NCBI RefSeq assembly: GCF_000444875.1
Contig: NC_021985.1
Location: forward strand, 2,365,535-2,429,534
Length of the DNA: 64,000 bases
Source: Streptomyces collinus Tu 365
Lineage (GTDB): Bacteria; Actinomycetota; Actinomycetes; Streptomycetales; Streptomycetaceae
Direction: 5' to 3'
Positions 54,992 to 62,862 of the stretch are shown here, one piece after another. The translations under genes and the position numbers were made by a program. Numbering within the stretch: position 1 is the stretch's first letter; each line of letters starts with the position of its first letter. The notes beneath the pieces were generated by a model, which saw nothing but the letters and a program-made list of their open reading frames with translations, was not told the origin of the DNA and did no database searches.

Positions 54992-55951
54992 ATGCGCACG
55001 CGTCCGCTGCTCACCTCCCTGCTCGCCACGCTCGCCCTCACCGGCGGCCCGCTGCTCTGCGCGGGTCCGGCCGCCGCCGCCCAGACCGTGGAGGTGGGCA
55101 CCGCCGCCCAGCTCCGGACCGCGCTCGCCGGCGCGCGGCCCGGCGACACGATCCGTCTGGCGGACGGCACGTACACCGGCAACTTCAAGGCGGTCACGCC
55201 GGCCACCGCCGCGGCCCGCATCACCCTCACGGGCTCCCCGGGGGCCGTGCTCCGGGCGGGTGGCGGCTACGGGCTGCACCTGGACGGCGCGTCCTACTGG
55301 ACGGTCAGTGGGCTGACCGTGACCGGCGGCCAGAAGGGCATCATGATCGACTCGGCCACGGGTGTGGTGGTGGACGGCGTGACCGTGCACGGGCTCACGA
55401 TGGAGGGCGTCCACTTCCGCGATTCCAGCACGGACGGCGTGATCAGGAACTCGACGATCTACGACACCGGGAACGACGGCCGCGGCATGGGCGAGGGCGT
55501 GTACGTGGGGACCGCGAACACGCTGTCCGACCGGAGCGACCGCATCCAGATCCTGGACAACACGATCGGGCCGGACGTGGGGGGCGAGAACGTCGACATC
55601 AAGGAGGGGACGACCGGCGCGCGGATCGTCGGGAACACGTTCGACGGCAGCGGGCTGACCGGCGCGAACTACGACGACTCCTGGGTGGACGTGAAGGGCG
55701 ATGACGTCCTGGTGCAAAACAACACCGGCAGGAACACCACGAACGACGGCTACCAGACGCACACCCAGCAGTCCGGCTGGGGCTGCGGCACGGTCTTCAA
55801 AGGAAACAAGTCGACATTGACGGGTGCCGGCGGTTCCACCCGATGGGCGATCGACGTCACCAACGCCGGCGCGGGCTGCCGGACGACGGTCTACAGCAGC
55901 AACACGGTGACCGGCGGCAAGGGCCTCACCAACATCCCGGTCACTCCCTGA
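54992..55951 (+). CDS. Secreted right-handed beta-helix protein (pectate lyase-like)
   Basis: This exported 319-residue protein has a signal peptide of about 30 residues (LLATLALTGGPLLCAG, ending AAA) and a parallel beta-helix domain made of repeated turns: GLHLDGASYWTVSGLTVTGG, GVVVDGVTVHG, DGVIRNSTIYD, RIQILDNTIG, ARIVGNTFDGS and DVLVQNNTGRNTT. Such proteins are usually polysaccharide lyases or hydrolases; the NDGRGMGEGVYVG region is typical of pectate-lyase-like families. The real substrate is unknown. Confidence 0.86.
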   Translation: MRTRPLLTSLLATLALTGGPLLCAGPAAAAQTVEVGTAAQLRTALAGARPGDTIRLADGTYTGNFKAVTPATAAARITLTGSPGAVLRAGGGYGLHLDGASYWTVSGLTVTGGQKGIMIDSATGVVVDGVTVHGLTMEGVHFRDSSTDGVIRNSTIYDTGNDGRGMGEGVYVGTANTLSDRSDRIQILDNTIGPDVGGENVDIKEGTTGARIVGNTFDGSGLTGANYDDSWVDVKGDDVLVQNNTGRNTTNDGYQTHTQQSGWGCGTVFKGNKSTLTGAGGSTRWAIDVTNAGAGCRTTVYSSNTVTGGKGLTNIPVTP

Positions 55952-56042
55952 CCGTCGGACCCTCGAACCCCCGGCCCCTCGAACCCCCGGCCCCCGGCCC
56001 CCGGCCCCCCGGAAGTGTGGCGGGGCCCGGGCCCGGAAAGCC

Positions 56043-56078
56043 CTGAGGGGCCGTGCCCCGGAAGGTACGGCCCCTCAG
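56043..56078. terminator. Perfect hairpin between the beta-helix gene and rpsA
   Basis: CTGAGGGGCCGT (56043-56054) pairs with ACGGCCCCTCAG (56067-56078). Without a T-run on either side it may serve both convergent genes. Just upstream (55964-56010) are CGAACCCCCGGCCC repeats. Confidence 0.6.
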
Positions 56079-56111
56079 CAGCTACTACCTGCTAAGCCTC
56101 AGCGGCAGCGA

Positions 56112-57605
56112 TCAGCTCTGGCCGCCGGCCAGCTTCTCGCGCAGCGCGGCCAGCGCCTCGTCCGAGGCGAGGGCACCGGAGGTGTCCGCACCCTCGGAGG
56201 AGTACGAGCCGCCACCCGAAGCGGCCGGAGCGGCAGCCTCGCCACCCTCGGCGGCAGCGGCAGCGTCGGCCTCGCGGGACTTGATGACCTGCTGCTGGTG
56301 CTGCTCGAAGCGGGTCTGCGCCTCGGCGTACTGGCGCTCCCACTCCTCGCGCTGCTTCTCGTAGCCCTCGAGCCAGTCGTTGGTCTCGGGGTCGAAGCCC
56401 TCGGGGTAGATGTAGTTGCCCTGGTCGTCGTAGGACGCGGCCATGCCGTACAGGGTCGGGTCGAACTCGACCGAGGCCGGGTCGGCACCGAAGGACTCGT
56501 TGGCCTGCTTCAGCGAGAGGCTGATGCGACGACGCTCGAGGTCGATGTCGATGACCTTGACGAAGATCTCGTCGTTGACCTGGACGACCTGCTCCGGGAT
56601 CTCCACGTGGCGCTCGGCCAGCTCGGAGATGTGGACCAGACCCTCGATGCCCTCGTCCACGCGGACGAACGCACCGAACGGAACCAGCTTCGTGACCTTG
56701 CCGGGCACGACCTGGCCGATCTGGTGGGTGCGGGCGAACTGCTGCCACGGGTCTTCCTGGGTCGCCTTCAGCGACAGGGAGACACGCTCGCGGTCCATGT
56801 CGACGTCGAGGACCTCGACGGTGACTTCCTGGCCGACCTCGACAACCTCGGACGGGTGGTCGATGTGCTTCCAGGACAGCTCGGAGACGTGGACCAGACC
56901 GTCGACGCCACCCAGGTCCACGAAGGCACCGAAGTTGACGATCGAGGAGACCACACCGGAGCGGACCTGACCCTTCTGGAGGGTCGTGAGGAACGTCTGG
57001 CGGACCTCGGACTGGGTCTGCTCCAGCCAGGCACGGCGGGACAGGACCACGTTGTTGCGGTTCTTGTCCAGCTCGATGATCTTCGCCTCGAGCTCCTTGC
57101 CGACGTACGGCTGGAGGTCGCGGACGCGGCGCATCTCCACGAGGGAGGCGGGGAGGAAGCCCCGGAGGCCGATGTCGAGGATGAGACCACCCTTGACGAC
57201 CTCGATGACGGTACCGGTGACGATGCCGTCCTCTTCCTTGATCTTCTCGATGGTGCCCCAGGCGCGCTCGTACTGGGCGCGCTTCTTCGAGAGGATCAGG
57301 CGGCCTTCCTTGTCCTCCTTCTGGAGGACCAGGGCCTCGATCTCGTCGCCGACCTTGACGACCTCGTTCGGGTCGACGTCGTGCTTGATCGAGAGTTCGC
57401 GGCTCGGGATGACACCTTCGGTCTTGTAACCGATGTCGAGCAGGACCTCGTCCCGGTCGACCTTCACGATGACGCCGTCGACGATGTCGCCGTCGTTGAA
57501 GTACTTGATCGTCTCGTCGATCGCGGCGAGGAAGGCTTCCTCGTTACCGATGTCGTTGACCGCAACCTGCGGGGTGGTGGCGGTGGTCTCGGTGCTGCTC
57601 GTCAT
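56112..57605 (-). CDS. rpsA: 30S ribosomal protein S1
   Basis: S1 helps the 30S subunit bind structured mRNA. The 497-residue protein has four S1 (OB-fold) domains of the actinobacterial type: about 35-105 (DGVIVKVDRDEVLLDIGYKT), 120-190 (GTVIEVVKGGLILDIGLRGF), 205-278 (SGVVSSIVNFGAFVDLGGVD) and 290-365 (GKVTKLVPFGAFVRVDEGIE). The C-terminal tail is Gln/Glu-rich and then Ala/Gly/Ser-rich. ATG 57605 follows GGAG 11 bases upstream. A strong promoter lies about 210-240 bases upstream, leaving a long leader. Confidence 0.97.
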   Translation of the reverse strand: MTSSTETTATTPQVAVNDIGNEEAFLAAIDETIKYFNDGDIVDGVIVKVDRDEVLLDIGYKTEGVIPSRELSIKHDVDPNEVVKVGDEIEALVLQKEDKEGRLILSKKRAQYERAWGTIEKIKEEDGIVTGTVIEVVKGGLILDIGLRGFLPASLVEMRRVRDLQPYVGKELEAKIIELDKNRNNVVLSRRAWLEQTQSEVRQTFLTTLQKGQVRSGVVSSIVNFGAFVDLGGVDGLVHVSELSWKHIDHPSEVVEVGQEVTVEVLDVDMDRERVSLSLKATQEDPWQQFARTHQIGQVVPGKVTKLVPFGAFVRVDEGIEGLVHISELAERHVEIPEQVVQVNDEIFVKVIDIDLERRRISLSLKQANESFGADPASVEFDPTLYGMAASYDDQGNYIYPEGFDPETNDWLEGYEKQREEWERQYAEAQTRFEQHQQQVIKSREADAAAAAEGGEAAAPAASGGGSYSSEGADTSGALASDEALAALREKLAGGQS

Positions 57606-57697
57606 GTGGGAAAGGGCTCCGGTACGGACATTGAAGTCGTAGGCACTGCTTACGCCGGGAGCCCGTTTCGCTCTGCAGAAGCCGGACAGCCAAGGAA

Positions 57698-57733
57698 GCG
57701 CCACCAATAAGGACACCGGGTGCCCGGTGGCGC
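57698..57733 (-). promoter_or_regulatory. Alternative hairpins in the rpsA leader
   Basis: GCGCCACC (57698-57705) can pair with GGTGGCGC (57726-57733), while CACCGGG (57714-57720) can pair with CCCGGTG (57723-57729). The two stems share 57726-57729, so they are mutually exclusive. This could allow S1 autoregulation or attenuation. Confidence 0.4.
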
Positions 57734-57814
57734 CTCGACAACCGAGGGGACATACATACAGATGCGAGCGCAGCCTGCTACGTCTGAGGTGCGCAGGCCC
57801 GCAGCGCAACTTGT

Positions 57815-57843
57815 AGCATACGGGGGCAGCCGGACAGGGTCAA
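57815..57843 (-). promoter_or_regulatory. Vegetative promoter of rpsA
   Basis: On the minus strand TTGACC (57843-57838), exactly 17 bases, then TATGCT (57820-57815) is a strong match to the housekeeping sigma-factor consensus. It predicts a 5' leader of about 200 bases. Confidence 0.82.
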
Positions 57844-57987
57844 TGCGCGAAGGCGCACACCCGGGGCGGATCGCCGCATTCCCGGCACAAGAATCGTCCC
57901 AGGAGGCCGTACAGGCCTGCGGGACCCCTTCCGTGACACGCCTTCGCCCGGCGGGTTGGACGGAAGAGTACGACGAGGGAGCCGATC

Positions 57988-58812
57988 ATCCAAGAGCCGG
58001 AACCGCACGAGCCCGAGGGGTTCGAGCCGGAAGCGACACGCCGTGACGCCGGGATCGCGGAGAGCGCCCGTGCCAACCGTGGCTGGTGGGACAGGAACGC
58101 CGACGAGTACCAGGTCGAGCACGGGACGTTCCTCGGTGACGACCGTTTCGTGTGGGGCCCCGAGGGCCTGGACGAGGTGGAGGCCGAGCTGCTCGGCCCG
58201 CCGGAGGACCTGAAGGCCAGGGACGTCCTGGAGATCGGCGCGGGCGCGGCGCAGTGCGCGCGCTGGCTGGCCGCCCAGGGGGCGCGTCCGGTGGCGCTGG
58301 ACCTCTCGCACCGCCAGCTCCAGCACGCGCTGCGCATCGGCGGATCGTTTCCGCTGGTCTGTGCCGACGCCGGGGCGCTGCCGTTCGCGGACGGTTCCTT
58401 CGACCTGGCGTGCTCCGCGTACGGGGCGCTGCCGTTCGTGGCCGATCCGCGGCTGGTGCTGCGGGAGGTGCGGCGGGTGCTGCGCCCGGGTGGCCGGTTC
58501 GTGTTCTCGGTGACGCATCCGATCCGCTGGGCGTTCCCGGACGAGCCGGGTCCCGAGGGTCTGTCCGTGTCGTCGTCCTATTTCGACCGCACGCCCTATG
58601 TGGAGCAGGACGACGAGGGCCGCGCGGTGTACGTGGAGCACCACAGGACGCTCGGGGACCGGGTGCGGGACGTCGTGGCGTCGGGTTTCCGGCTGGTGGA
58701 CCTGGTGGAGCCGGAGTGGCCGGCCTGGAACACCGCGGAGTGGGGCGGCTGGTCGCCGCTGCGCGGTGGCCTGCTGCCGGGGACGGCGATCTTCGTCTGC
58801 GAGCGCGACTGA
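57988..58812 (+). CDS. Class I SAM methyltransferase with non-canonical ATC start
   Basis: This is a small-molecule methyltransferase of unknown substrate. SAM motif I is DVLEIGAGAAQCARWLA, followed by ALDLSHRQLQHAL, DGSFDLACSAYGALPF and VLRPGGRFVFSVTHPIRW. The first usable ATG, GTG or TTG in this frame is GTG 58150 (220 residues), but the frame is open upstream to 57937 and encodes RGWWDRNADEYQVEHGTFLG, the conserved N-terminus of this family. AGGGAG (57976-57981) lies six bases before ATC 57988, which would give 274 residues. I therefore propose ATC as the start, with GTG 58150 as the fallback. Confidence 0.72.
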   Translation: MQEPEPHEPEGFEPEATRRDAGIAESARANRGWWDRNADEYQVEHGTFLGDDRFVWGPEGLDEVEAELLGPPEDLKARDVLEIGAGAAQCARWLAAQGARPVALDLSHRQLQHALRIGGSFPLVCADAGALPFADGSFDLACSAYGALPFVADPRLVLREVRRVLRPGGRFVFSVTHPIRWAFPDEPGPEGLSVSSSYFDRTPYVEQDDEGRAVYVEHHRTLGDRVRDVVASGFRLVDLVEPEWPAWNTAEWGGWSPLRGGLLPGTAIFVCERD

Positions 58813-58862
58813 GCGCTCCCGGTCCGGGCCCTTGTCGTGAACGGTCCCGGGAACGGCCTTCC

Positions 58863-58894
58863 GAACGCCCCGCACGCGCGCGTGCGGGGCGTTC
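58863..58894 (+). terminator. Perfect 14-bp hairpin after the methyltransferase gene
   Basis: GAACGCCCCGCACG (58863-58876) and CGTGCGGGGCGTTC (58881-58894) enclose a 4-base loop. It is followed by an unrelated inverted repeat TGTCGT-CCGT-ACGACA (58896-58911) just before the hrpB start. Confidence 0.65.
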
Positions 58895-58919
58895 GTGTCG
58901 TCCGTACGACACTGGGGGC

Positions 58920-61479
58920 GTGATCCGTGACGACGCCCTGGACGCGCTGCCCGTCCGTTCCGCCCTGCCCGCGCTGAGCGACGCCCTGGAGGGGCACGGC
59001 ACGGCCGTGCTCGTGGCGCCGCCGGGCACGGGCAAGACGACGCTGGTGCCGCTGGTGCTGGCCGGGCTGGTCGGCGGCGGTCCTGCGCGGCGGGTCGTGG
59101 TGGCCGAGCCGCGGCGGATCGCGGCGCGGGCCGCGGCGCGGCGGATGGCCTGGCTGCTGGGTGAGCGGCCCGGGGAGAGCGTGGGCTTCACGGTGCGCGG
59201 CGAGCGGGTGGTGGGGCGGCACACGCGCGTGGAGGTCGTGACGACCGGTGTGCTGCTGCAGCGGCTGCAGCGCGACCAGGAGCTGGCCGGTGTGGACGTG
59301 GTGGTCCTGGACGAGTGTCACGAGCGGCATCTGGACGCGGACACGGTGGCCGCGTTCCTGTGGGACGTGCGGCAGACGCTGCGGCCGGAGCTGCGGCTGG
59401 TGGCGGCGTCGGCGACGACGGACGCGGAGGGCTGGGCGCGGCTGCTCGGGGGTGCGCCGGTGGTGGCCGCCGAGGGTGTCTCGCATCCGGTGGAGGTGGT
59501 GTGGGCGCCGCCCGCGCGTCCGGTGCGGCCGCCGCACGGCATGTGGGTCGATCCGGCGCTGCTGGGGCACGTGGCGTCGCTGGTGCGGCGGGCGCTGGCC
59601 GAGCGGGAGGGTGACGTGCTGTGTTTCCTTCCCGGTGTCGGGGAGATCGGGCGGGTGGCGGCGCAGCTGGGTGATCTGGGGGCGGTGGAGGTGCTCCAGG
59701 TGCACGGGCGGGCGCCGGCCGCCGTGCAGGACGCGGTGCTGGCGGCCGGGGAGCGGCGGCGGGTGGTGCTGGCGACGTCGGTGGCGGAGTCGTCGCTGAC
59801 GGTGCCGGGGGTGCGGGTGGTGGTCGACTCGGGTCTGGCGCGGGAGCCGCGGGTGGATCACGCGCGCGGGTTGAGCGGTCTGGCGACGGTGCGGGCGTCG
59901 CGGGCGGCGGGGCGGCAGCGGGCGGGGCGGGCCGGGCGGCTGGCGCCGGGGGTGGTGTACCGGTGCTGGGCGGAGGCGGAGGACGTGCGTCTGCCGGCGT
60001 TTCCGGCCCCGGAGATCAAGGTGGCCGACCTGACGGCGTTCGCGCTTCAGGCGGCCTGCTGGGGTGATCCGGATGCCTCGGGGCTGGCGTTGCTGGATCC
60101 GCCGCCGGGCGGGGCGATGGCGGCGGCGCGGTCGGTGCTGGCGGCGGTGGGTGCGGTGGACCGCGCCGGGCGGGCCACGGGGGTGGGGGCACGGCTGGCG
60201 CGGCTGGGTGTGCATCCGCGGCTGGGGCGGGCGCTGCTGGACACGGGGGGTGCGGGGGCGCCGGTCGTCGCGCTGCTGTCGGAGGAGGTGCCGCGGGAGT
60301 ACGGGGACGATCTGGCCGGTGCGCTGCGGCGGGCCCGGCAGGGTGGTGACGGTTATGCGGGGCGGTGGGCGGCGGAGGTGCGGCGGCTGCGGGGTGTGTC
60401 GGCGCAGTCAGCGCCCGCGTCCGGCCGGGGTGACCGGCCGGGAGGGGCCGCGGGGGCGGAGGTGGCCGGTGCCGGGCTCGCCGGTCCGTCGGCGGGTGCC
60501 GTCGGTGCGGAGGGGCTGGTCGGGCTGGTGTCCGCGCTGGCGTTTCCCGAGCGGGTGGCGAGGCTGGACGGCGGGTCGTATCTGATGGTGTCCGGGACGC
60601 GGGCCGAGGTGTCCGAGGGGTCGGGGTTGCGCGGGGCGGAGTGGATCGTCGTCGCGGTGGCGGACCGGCCGGGCGGCAGGGGGCACGCGCGGGTGCGGCT
60701 CGGGGCCGCGGTGCCGGAGGGAGTGGCGCGGGCGGCCGCCGGGGGCGTTCCTCGAGGAGCGCGAGGAGGTGCGCTGGGCGGACGGGGACGTGGTGGCGCG
60801 GCGGGTGGAGCGGCTGGGGGCGATCGAGCTGTCCGCGCGGCCGCTGCGGGACGCCGGCGGGGCGCTGGTGCGTGCGGCTCTGGTCGAGGGGCTGCGGCTG
60901 GAGGGGCCGGGGCTGTTGCGGTGGTCGCCGGAGGCAAGGGCGCTGCGGCAGCGGCTGGCGTTCCTGCGGGCGCGTCTCGGGGAGCCGTGGCCGGACGTGT
61001 CGGACGCGGCGCTGCACGCGCGCGTGGACGAGTGGCTGGAGCCGGAGCTGGGCCGGGCCCGGCGGCGGGCGGATCTCGCCCGGATCGACGCCGGTCGGGC
61101 GCTGGAGCGGCTGCTGCCCTGGGCGGGTGGGGAGGCGGCGCGGCTGGACGAGCTGGCGCCGGAGCGGATCACCGTGCCGAGCGGGTCGCGGATCCGGGTG
61201 GACTACGGGGATCCGGAGCGGCCGGTGCTCGCGGTGAAGCTGCAGGAGATGTTCGGGCTGAGCCGGACGCCGGTGGTGGCGGGTGTGCCGTTGCTCGTGC
61301 ATCTGCTGTCGCCCGCCGGCCGGCCCGCGGCGGTCACGGCCGATCTGGCGTCCTTCTGGGCGGACGGCTACAAGGGGGTGCGGGCGGAGTTGCGCGGGCG
61401 TTATCCGAAGCATCCGTGGCCGGAGGATCCGGCGGGCGCCGAGCCCACGCGGTTCACGAACGCGCGGCTCGGACGCTGA
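58920..61479 (+). pseudogene. hrpB: ATP-dependent helicase HrpB, interrupted by a +1 frameshift
   Basis: HrpB is a DEAH-box helicase of unclear function. From GTG 58920 the frame encodes APPGTGKTTLV (Walker A), VLDECHERHLDADT (DECH box), SATTDAEGW and QRAGRAGRLAPGV (motif VI). After VRLGAAVPEGVARAAAG the frame changes at a run of five G (60741-60745). With four G the reading continues AFLEEREEVRWADGDVVARR into the C-terminal domain, ending at 61479 (HPWPEDPAGAEPTRFTNARL). Together this gives about 852 residues, a normal length. The insertion may be a sequencing error or a real mutation. Confidence 0.85.
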
Positions 61480-61484
61480 CCGGT

Positions 61485-62477
61485 TCAGGCGCCGACCGGC
61501 TCGGGTGCGGGCGTCTCGGTGGCCTCCGGGTCCTGGGGACGGCGGGAGCGTGCCTCCAGGCTGAGGGAGAGGGCGAGGAGCAGCAGGCCGAGGGTGAGGG
61601 ATCCCCAGGGCAGGTAGGAGGTGAGGGTGAGGACGAGGGTGCGGTTGTGCCGGACGAGGGCGACGGTGTGCTCGATGTAGTCCTCGCGCATCCTGACGTG
61701 GCCGGCGAAGGCGGTGACCTTGGCGCGGTCGCCGAGGAGGGTGCCGCCGCGCAGTTCCTCCCGGTGGAGTTCCTCGCCGTAGACGGGCGCTCCGGTGGCG
61801 GGTTCGACCCAGAACCTGCGGACGGTGGTGTACCAGCGGGTGGTGCCGGTTCTGGCGACGGACGCGGCGGTGATGCCTTTGACCGGCATGGTCTTGGGCA
61901 AGGGGACCTTGGTCCAGGGGATGGTCTGTTCGAAGGAGTAGACGTGCAGGCCGCGGAAGGTGCGGGTGCCCCGGTAGTGGATGGGGCTGGTGGTGCGGGT
62001 CTGTGCGTCGAAGTACTCGTAGTCCCTCTTCTGGGTGAGGAAGGGCCACTTGAACTCGATGCCGTGGCGGGTGACGGGGTCGCCGTCGACGCTTTCGCCG
62101 GTGGCGTGGACGGGGTCCTGGGTGTGGGCGTCGAAGATGTAGCGTTCGGGGATCCTGGAGACCATCTTGCCGTCGGGTCCCTGGACGTAGGAGAGGCTGT
62201 CCCAGACGACGACGGGCCGTCCGGCGGTCCGCTCTATGTTCGCGGCGGCTTCGACGTTGCCTTTGAGGGTCTGCACGATGGTGACCTTCGGGACCTTCTT
62301 GGCGCGCATGGTGCCGTAGTCGAGGAGGGTGGCGTTCCGGGCTTCGAGGACCATGTCCTGGTACTGGCCGGCCGGGATGCGGGCCAGGCGCGGGAAGGCG
62401 TACCAGCGCAGCAGGGGGGCGAGCGCCGCGCAGAACACGGCGCAGGCGAGCAGGACGAGGCTTGCCTTGCGGCGCAT
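61485..62477 (-). CDS. DUF3068 membrane-anchored protein
   Basis: The 330-residue protein from ATG 62477 (AGGAGGGAG upstream) has an N-terminal membrane segment (about 5-25) and a C-terminal one (about 285-310), with a large extracytoplasmic middle. The DUF3068 family includes mycobacterial and corynebacterial envelope proteins. Typical parts are MRAKKVPKVTIVQTLKGNV, FDAHTQDPVHATGESVDGD, IHYRGTRTFRGLHVYSFEQ and RRFWVEPATGAPVYGEEL. It is convergent with hrpB (5-base gap) and lies 26 bases after the small gene upstream. Confidence 0.9.
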   Translation of the reverse strand: MRRKASLVLLACAVFCAALAPLLRWYAFPRLARIPAGQYQDMVLEARNATLLDYGTMRAKKVPKVTIVQTLKGNVEAAANIERTAGRPVVVWDSLSYVQGPDGKMVSRIPERYIFDAHTQDPVHATGESVDGDPVTRHGIEFKWPFLTQKRDYEYFDAQTRTTSPIHYRGTRTFRGLHVYSFEQTIPWTKVPLPKTMPVKGITAASVARTGTTRWYTTVRRFWVEPATGAPVYGEELHREELRGGTLLGDRAKVTAFAGHVRMREDYIEHTVALVRHNRTLVLTLTSYLPWGSLTLGLLLLALSLSLEARSRRPQDPEATETPAPEPVGA

Positions 62478-62503
62478 TGCGGCTCCCTCCTGGCGGGTCG
62501 CTG

Positions 62504-62638
62504 CTAGGGGTGTGCGGGCACGGTGGTCAGCAGTGGCTCGGGGGATGTGCGGGCCGTCGGTGTGCCGAGGGCGGTCAGGGCGAGGACGGCGGCGACGGCG
62601 AGGGCGAGGCCGGTCGCGGCGGCGAGCAGGGCGCGCAT
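62504..62638 (-). CDS. Small 44-residue membrane protein (probably SPW_0924 family)
   Basis: ATG 62638 has GGGAGGT six bases upstream and TGA lies at 62504. The product is MRALLAAATGLALAVAAVL, then ALTALGTPTARTSPEPLLTT and VPAHP: one hydrophobic helix with a short outside tail. I recall a short Streptomyces family under this name with the same layout. The gene is directly upstream of DUF3068 on the same strand, suggesting an operon. Confidence 0.72.
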   Translation of the reverse strand: MRALLAAATGLALAVAAVLALTALGTPTARTSPEPLLTTVPAHP

Positions 62639-62862
62639 GCGGGACCTCCCGGCGGGCCGGTGCTGATGGGGCGTCAGGTCGGGCACGGTAGCAACGTGGG
62701 CGTGAGAAGAGAACACGTCGTCCGCGCGCGCGTGGACGACGGTGAAGAAGTCGAGGAAGACGCACACCGTCGCGCACCGGCAGGGCGCCCGGTCCGCGGG
62801 TGCGGAGCGGGCGCCCTGTAGGTGTGCGGGTGTGTGCGGGCCGCTGGTGCGGTGCGGTGGTG

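Noticed and set aside
58896..58920. Damage-type promoter for hrpB from TGTCGTCC
   Set aside because: The following TACGAC is at the wrong distance and lacks the final T; the element is better read as an inverted repeat.
61480..62507. Continuation of the hrpB upstream frame to 62507
   Set aside because: After the G-run at 60741 the frame reads Gly/Ala/Arg nonsense and runs antisense to DUF3068; the true C-terminus is in the +1-shifted frame ending at 61479.
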